From Acidobacteriaceae bacterium (lineage in GTDB: Bacteria > Acidobacteriota > Terriglobia > Terriglobales > Acidobacteriaceae), in NCBI GenBank assembly GCA_025929125.1, contig JAICMT010000161.1, positions 1 to 5,032 on the forward strand: a DNA stretch of 5,032 bases, given 5' to 3'. The notes beneath the pieces are model-generated. The model ran no database searches, had not been told where the DNA came from, and saw only the letters and a program-made list of their open reading frames with translations. The position numbers were made by a program, and so were the translations under genes. This document shows, piece by piece, positions 1 to 5,032 of the stretch (position 1 is its first letter; each line of letters begins with the position of its first letter).

Positions 1-24
1 GAGAACAAGGGCTTCGGCTCCTGA
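1..24 (+). CDS. sdhA: C-terminal end of upstream gene, probably succinate dehydrogenase flavoprotein subunit (partial)
   Basis: Frame 1 reads ENKGFGS and then stops at TGA (22-24), 13 bases before the sdhB start codon. Seven residues are far too few to identify a protein. The name is inferred from the usual order sdhC-sdhA-sdhB, in which the flavoprotein gene directly precedes the iron-sulfur subunit gene. The stop codon overlaps the purine-rich stretch GAGGGA (23-28) that serves as the sdhB ribosome binding site, which fits co-transcription. If the assignment is right, the protein is the FAD-carrying subunit that oxidises succinate to fumarate. Confidence 0.45.
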   Translation, partial: ENKGFGS

Positions 25-37
25 GGGACAAATCGGA

Positions 38-835
38 ATGGCGACTGCAACGCTTGAGACATCGAACCACGCAACCACCCCACGGCAGAACGGCCGTACC
101 ATTCGGGTCGAGGTTTACCGCCAGGAAACTCCCGACAAGCCGGGCCGCACCGAGAAATTTTCCATCCCTTACCGGCCGAATCTGAACATCACCAGCCTCC
201 TTGGCGAGATCGCACTCAATCCTGTCACTGAGGAAGGGAAGCCGACCACCCCGATCACCTATGACTCCAACTGCCTGGAGGAGATCTGCGGCTCCTGCGC
301 TATGCTGATCAACGGCAAGGCCCGGATGGCCTGCTCCGCCCTGGTGGACAAGCTCGATCAGCCGATCCGCCTTGCCCCACTTTCCAAGTTCCCGATCGTG
401 CGTGACCTCTCCGTTGACCGCTCCGTGCTCTTCGAGAACCTCAAGGCGGTCCAGGCCTGGGTGCCCATTGACGGCACCTATGACCTCGGTGCAGGACCGC
501 GCCAGTTCCCGCAGATTCAGGAGCAACGTTACCCCCTCTCCAACTGCATCTCCTGCTGCTGCTGCATGGAGGTCTGCCCCCAATTCAACGATGCCACCGG
601 TTTCGTCGGCGCGGCTACCATCGCTCAAGTCAAGCTCTTCAACATGGATCCGGCGGGAGCCGTCCTGAAGGAAGAGAGGCTGCGCGCTATGGCCGGCGAC
701 GGCGGCATCCAGGAGTGTGGCTACGCCCAGAACTGCGTGGAAGCCTGCCCCAAGCAGCTCCCGCTCACTGAGGCCATCTCCGACGTGGGCCGCGATGTGA
801 TCGTCCAGCAGGTCAAGGACTTCTTTACCCGCTAA
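38..835 (+). CDS. sdhB: Succinate dehydrogenase / fumarate reductase iron-sulfur subunit (SdhB)
   Basis: This 265-residue protein is the electron-wire subunit of respiratory complex II. It moves electrons from FAD in SdhA to quinone at the membrane anchor. The N-terminal ferredoxin-like domain (about residues 20-115) has the [2Fe-2S] cysteines C79, C84, C87 and C99. The C-terminal helical domain has C170, C173, C176 and C180-Pro, then C227, C233 and C237-Pro. By comparison with E. coli SdhB, C170/C173/C176/C237 bind [4Fe-4S] and C180/C227/C233 bind [3Fe-4S]. Sequence around the second cluster set (PLSNCISC, CPQFND, FVGAAT, ECGYAQNC) resembles the Bacillus-type SdhB, whose partner is a single di-haem cytochrome b anchor. 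The tryptophan-rich segment after the cluster in E. coli is absent. The ATG at 38 has GAGGGA (23-28) nine bases upstream, and no other start codon lies in frame before it. The first 20 residues are a polar extension. An unusual feature is four consecutive cysteines at 173-176. Confidence 0.95.
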   Translation: MATATLETSNHATTPRQNGRTIRVEVYRQETPDKPGRTEKFSIPYRPNLNITSLLGEIALNPVTEEGKPTTPITYDSNCLEEICGSCAMLINGKARMACSALVDKLDQPIRLAPLSKFPIVRDLSVDRSVLFENLKAVQAWVPIDGTYDLGAGPRQFPQIQEQRYPLSNCISCCCCMEVCPQFNDATGFVGAATIAQVKLFNMDPAGAVLKEERLRAMAGDGGIQECGYAQNCVEACPKQLPLTEAISDVGRDVIVQQVKDFFTR

Positions 836-914
836 TTCGCGAATTCAGAGAAGCCTCTGTATCTACTAGATTCAGGCCACTTAGCGTGTCACATTAGATT
901 CCCCTGACTGCGCA

Positions 915-945
915 TATCCCACTTCTCGGAGTGGGATAGACTTTT
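915..945 (+). terminator. Probable Rho-independent terminator of the sdh operon
   Basis: A perfect inverted repeat pairs 915-923 (TATCCCACT) with 930-938 (AGTGGGATA), giving a 9-bp stem with a 6-base loop. Three bases later comes a short tract of four T (942-945). It lies 80 bases after the sdhB stop and about 60 bases before the next start codon, the right place to end the sdh transcript. The T tract is short and followed by GCC, so termination may be leaky. The stem is nearly symmetrical and could work in either direction, or could be a copy of a dispersed palindrome. Confidence 0.5.
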
Positions 946-948
946 GCC
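933..948 (+). promoter_or_regulatory. Candidate sigma-54 (-24/-12) promoter for the pilus operon
   Basis: The stretch has GG at 934-935, ten bases, then GC at 946-947, the exact spacing of a -24/-12 promoter. The -12 element is a full TTGC (944-947), and the G four bases after the GG also fits. The -24 half is poor (GGGATAG against the usual TGGCACG). Transcription would begin near 959, leaving a leader of about 45 bases before the ATG at 1004. Sigma-54 control of type IV pilus genes is known in Pseudomonas and Myxococcus, mainly for pilA. The match overlaps the 3' arm of the hairpin. A sigma-70 alternative, TTGCCT (944-949) with CATAAC (969-974) and a 19-base spacer, is also weak. Confidence 0.2.
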
Positions 949-1003
949 TGCCCGCGTGAATGAATGGACATAACCAGTCCGCCTCCACGGAGTCTTAACA
1001 GCA

Positions 1004-2641
<1,638 letters not shown>

Positions 2642-2701
2642 CGCGGTGACGCCGCAGGTACCCTCAATTCGTACAGCAATGTCGCAGGTAGACTAGGACG
2701 A

Positions 2702-3784
2702 ATGGAATTTCTGCCGAGAACGTCAGGAGCACGGCCACGGCTGGCCTGTGAGCTTCGCTCCGAGGGCATCGTCGCCGCTCGAGCGGACGAGGCCTCGGAC
2801 CTGCTCGCCGCGGTCTCCCGCAGCAATCTCGGCAATGCTGTTCTTCCCCTGGTCCGAGTCGGCGAAGTTCCAGGCAGCCACGCTTTCGGCACCGAGCGTC
2901 CCGCGGTGGTCGCCGCTCTCCGCAAGGCAGTTGAGGCTGTCCTCCAGCGCAGCCGCGACCTTACCCTCATCGTGCCCGACGGCGCGGCCCGTGTCCTGCT
3001 CCTCGACTTTGACGCTTTGCCCACAAAGCCTGCCGAAGCGCTTTCCGTAGTCCGCTTCCGGCTCAAGAAGCTTGTGCCTTTCGAGGTAGAGCACGCGGCG
3101 GTCAGCTATCAGGTCATGACCTCCTCCCGCGACTCGATCCAGGTTCTCGCCGTAGCCATGCCTGGCGATCTGATCGCGGAGTACGAATCCCTCGTTCACG
3201 ATGCGGGGTTCGAGCCCGGTGCAGTTCTGCCCAGCACCCTGGCCGCCATCGCCGGCCTGCGAGAGGGAGACCGGCCAGCGCTCGTCGTCAATGCCTGCCA
3301 CGATGGCGTCACCACCGCGATCGTCCACGGCGGCATGCTCCTGCTTCATCGCACGGTCGATCTCAGCGCCTCCGCAAGCTCCTCGCCGGAATATGATCCC
3401 TGCGCAACCGCAGTCGCGCCGACCACGCCGGCCGAGACCAGCATCTCCGCCATCGCAGCTCGCCTCGCTGCGGGCCGTACTGCGGTGGTTTCTGAGCCCC
3501 CTGCTGCACCTGCGGCCAACGCCAGCCGCACCGAGATCACCCAGGCCGTCAGCGTCGCCGGCGCATACTTTGAGGACACCCTGGAGGCCCATCCCTCAGT
3601 AATTCTCTCCGCCGGAACCCTGGGTGCGGCCGCTCTCACCGGCATGCTTGACTCCGCAGGCATCCGTCCGGTCGCCGTGCAGGAGCTCGTGGATCGCAAT
3701 ATGCTCGGCGTCGGCGCCTCCACTGGGGCCGCCGCCATTCCCCTGGGATGGCTCGCGGGTGTTCGGGGGGCGCTGACGCTCTGA
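2702..3784 (+). CDS. pilM: PilM-like actin-fold pilus assembly protein, divergent
   Basis: A 360-residue protein with no signal peptide or membrane segment, predicted to be cytoplasmic. The most PilM-like part is residues 100-140: DALPTKPAEAL, then RFRLKKLVPFEVE (118-130) and VSYQV (134-138), matching the PilM pattern of a helix followed by a LPF-type motif and a YQV strand. Residues 145-220 continue the fold, and VILSAGTLGAAALTG (300-314) resembles the late adenosine-side motif. In the family, PilM binds the cytoplasmic tail of PilN and links the inner-membrane ring to the ATPases. Here the first phosphate motif (usually IDIGSSS-like) reads LACELRSEG (14-22). Residues 222-280 are a Ser/Ala/Pro-rich insertion. 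The ATG at 2702 is the only usable start: no in-frame start codon lies between the pilB stop and this ATG. Its AGGA (2695-2698) is only three bases away, so initiation may be weak. The TGA overlaps the next ATG by one base. Confidence 0.8.
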   Translation: MEFLPRTSGARPRLACELRSEGIVAARADEASDLLAAVSRSNLGNAVLPLVRVGEVPGSHAFGTERPAVVAALRKAVEAVLQRSRDLTLIVPDGAARVLLLDFDALPTKPAEALSVVRFRLKKLVPFEVEHAAVSYQVMTSSRDSIQVLAVAMPGDLIAEYESLVHDAGFEPGAVLPSTLAAIAGLREGDRPALVVNACHDGVTTAIVHGGMLLLHRTVDLSASASSSPEYDPCATAVAPTTPAETSISAIAARLAAGRTAVVSEPPAAPAANASRTEITQAVSVAGAYFEDTLEAHPSVILSAGTLGAAALTGMLDSAGIRPVAVQELVDRNMLGVGASTGAAAIPLGWLAGVRGALTL

Positions 3785-4488
3785 TGCGTGTCTCCGTCAA
3801 TCTCGCAACCCATCCGTTCGTTGAGCTCCGGCCCATATTGGCGCGCCTGCGTATTGCAATGGCATTCCTTGCGCTGCTTGCGGTCGGCCTCGGAATCGCC
3901 CTACACATCTCATCCCGACGCGTCAGCGCTGCCGAAGCCCGCATGCAGGATCTCCGCAACCAGACCGCAGCACTCGTGGATGAACGCACCGCCAACGAGC
4001 AACGCATGCGCCAGCCGCAGAACCTCGCGATCCTCGATCGATCCCGGTTCCTCAACGAGGTCTTTGCGCGCAAGAGCTTCAGTTGGACCGCGGTCATGAT
4101 GGACCTCGAAAACGTGCTTCCAGCAGGCGTCCAGGTCAGCAGCATCGAGCCAATCATTACCGCGGACGGTGACGTGAACATTCGGCTCCGCGTCAGTGGA
4201 GAGCGCGACCGCGAGGTTGAACTTGTCCGCAATCTGGAGCGCTCGCAGCGCTTCATCTCCCCGCGTCCGGTCACCGAGTCCGCCCACTCCCAGGACCAGA
4301 ACCGGCCCGTATCGCCGGGCCTGCCTCCCGGGGCGGTGGAGTTTGAGATCCTCAGCGGCTATAACCCGCTGCCGGCGCAGAAAGCCGCCATCCAGAAAGA
4401 TAAGACTACCTCCAGTCACGCCGCCGCAAAAACATCTTCCTCGGCACCGCCATCGAAGAAGCCAGCTCCTGCGGGAGGCGCCCGATGA
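3784..4488 (+). CDS. pilN: Pilus assembly inner-membrane protein PilN
   Basis: A 234-residue bitopic membrane protein. The N-terminal tail MRVSVNLATHPF corresponds to the conserved PilN motif (INLLP-like; INLA..PF in many phyla) that docks into PilM. One hydrophobic segment (about 24-41) follows, then a likely coiled coil (46-80), and a periplasmic ferredoxin-like domain of the Fimbrial assembly PilN family including FSWTAVMMDLENVLPAGV (99-116). In the family, PilN pairs with PilO in the periplasm to form the alignment ring under the secretin. The start chosen is ATG 3784, not the in-frame ATG at 3748, because the motif begins at 3784, the upstream 12 residues look unrelated, and the 1-base overlap (TGATG) with pilM is typical of coupling. 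Residues 196-234 are a Lys/Ala/Ser/Pro-rich tail that probably is disordered. The tail ends at TGA 4486-4488, inside the next gene's start. Confidence 0.88.
   Translation: MRVSVNLATHPFVELRPILARLRIAMAFLALLAVGLGIALHISSRRVSAAEARMQDLRNQTAALVDERTANEQRMRQPQNLAILDRSRFLNEVFARKSFSWTAVMMDLENVLPAGVQVSSIEPIITADGDVNIRLRVSGERDREVELVRNLERSQRFISPRPVTESAHSQDQNRPVSPGLPPGAVEFEILSGYNPLPAQKAAIQKDKTTSSHAAAKTSSSAPPSKKPAPAGGAR
4474..4478 (+). promoter_or_regulatory. Strong ribosome binding site of pilO
   Basis: GGAGG lies six bases before the ATG at 4485, inside the last codons of pilN. It fixes the pilO start at the ATGA overlap. It is the best Shine-Dalgarno match in the window, so pilO may be translated independently as well as by coupling to pilN. 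Confidence 0.65.
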
Positions 4489-5032
4489 GTACCGCCACTG
4501 TCGTACGTTCCGCCCCCACGTCCAGCAACACCCCTCCGACTCGAAATGGCAGCTGGCTCACGCCGCTCAACCTGCACTGGGCGGCCGCGGGGCTGCTGGT
4601 CCTGCTCAACCTCTATCTCATCGTCCATCTTTTTGTGCTCTGGAGTGTCTCCCGCAACTACAAGGCCGAGGCCTTCGAGCAGCAGAACACGCAACTGCGC
4701 GTGGCGCGCGTAGCAGCCCAGCCGCTTCGCGGTTTGGATGAAAAGCTCGCCGCCGCCACGGCGGGAGCAGATGGCTTCTACAAGGACCGACTCCCCCAGA
4801 CCTACTCCGAGGTGATCTCCGAGTTCGGCGCCCTTACCCGCAAGGCCGGCGTCCGCCTCACCGGCGCGCAGTACACACCCGCCATCGTGCTGCCCAACTC
4901 CACCGGCCAGCTCACCGAACTCGACATCGATGCCCGCCTCAGCGGCGAGTACCGGCCCCTCGTCCAGCTGCTCAATTCGCTCGAGCGCGATAAGACTTTC
5001 TTTGTTATCAGGACCGTTATCTTCAACGGCCA
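4485..5032 (+). CDS. pilO: Pilus assembly inner-membrane protein PilO (3' end outside window)
   Basis: The frame from ATG 4485 stays open to the window end, giving 182 residues of an incomplete protein. It starts with a polar cytoplasmic stretch (1-30), then a single hydrophobic segment (about 31-52), a charged helical region (55-95) that may form a coiled coil, and the start of a periplasmic ferredoxin-like domain. FYKDRLPQTYSEVISEF (98-114) followed by AGVRLTGAQY (121-130), and GEYRPLVQLLNSLE (154-167) with a following hydrophobic strand, fit the PilO family. PilO pairs with PilN and contacts PilP and the secretin. The ATG overlaps the pilN stop by four bases (ATGA). The family length is about 200 residues, so only a short C-terminal part seems to be missing. 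A type II secretion GspM-like role cannot be excluded from this fragment. Confidence 0.85.
   Translation, partial: MSTATVVRSAPTSSNTPPTRNGSWLTPLNLHWAAAGLLVLLNLYLIVHLFVLWSVSRNYKAEAFEQQNTQLRVARVAAQPLRGLDEKLAAATAGADGFYKDRLPQTYSEVISEFGALTRKAGVRLTGAQYTPAIVLPNSTGQLTELDIDARLSGEYRPLVQLLNSLERDKTFFVIRTVIFNG

Noticed and set aside
2643..2655. A small hairpin after pilB (GCGG / CCGC) as a terminator.
   Set aside because: The stem is about four base pairs with a three-base loop and no T tract, and the next gene follows closely in the same operon.
2723..3592. A 289-codon open frame on the - strand opposite pilM.
   Set aside because: Its Gly/Arg/Asp-rich product has no recognisable motif, and it mirrors the codon bias of the + strand gene, which shows PilM features and is coupled to pilN.
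3748..3783. A longer PilN starting at the ATG at 3748.
   Set aside because: It would add 12 residues before the conserved MRVSVNLATHPF start and overlap pilM by 37 bases; the TGATG junction at 3782-3786 is a more usual start.
4196..4741. A 181-codon + strand frame spanning the pilN/pilO junction.
   Set aside because: It is an Arg/Pro/Ser-rich alternative frame over two well-supported overlapping genes.

Overview
The window comes from a GC-rich bacterial chromosome and holds two adjacent housekeeping blocks, all on the + strand. The best guess for the host is an Acidobacteriota member (Terriglobia/Acidobacteriaceae-like). This rests on the Bacillus-type succinate dehydrogenase iron-sulfur subunit, a GspE/PilB ATPase gene directly followed by divergent pilM, pilN and pilO genes, and the codon bias. 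The assignment is by recognition, not by a search, and other deep-branching GC-rich phyla remain possible.

Region 1 (1-835) is the end of a succinate dehydrogenase operon. It contains the last seven codons of an upstream gene (probably sdhA) and a complete sdhB. The SdhB protein carries all cysteines needed for its [2Fe-2S], [4Fe-4S] and [3Fe-4S] clusters, so it can pass electrons from the flavoprotein to the membrane quinone.

Region 2 (836-1003) is the only sizeable non-coding gap. It holds a 9-bp-stem hairpin with a short T tract, a likely terminator for sdh. A weak sigma-54-like -24/-12 element overlaps its 3' side and could start the next operon.

Region 3 (1004-5032) is a type IV pilus/type II secretion-like operon. 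It consists of a complete extension-type secretion ATPase (pilB/gspE), a PilM-like actin-fold protein, PilN, and a PilO cut off by the window end. pilM/pilN overlap by 1 nt and pilN/pilO by 4 nt, which suggests translational coupling. The ATPase would power pilin or pseudopilin assembly in the cytoplasm. PilM would sit under the inner membrane and bind the short N-terminal tail of PilN. PilN and PilO would form the periplasmic alignment ring leading to a secretin, presumably encoded further downstream.

I see no RNA gene, mobile element, CRISPR array or clearly new system. The points most worth a second look are a PilM whose nucleotide-binding motifs look eroded and which carries a disordered insertion, an ATPase lacking the c-di-GMP-type N-terminal motif, and the hairpin/promoter overlap between the two operons.
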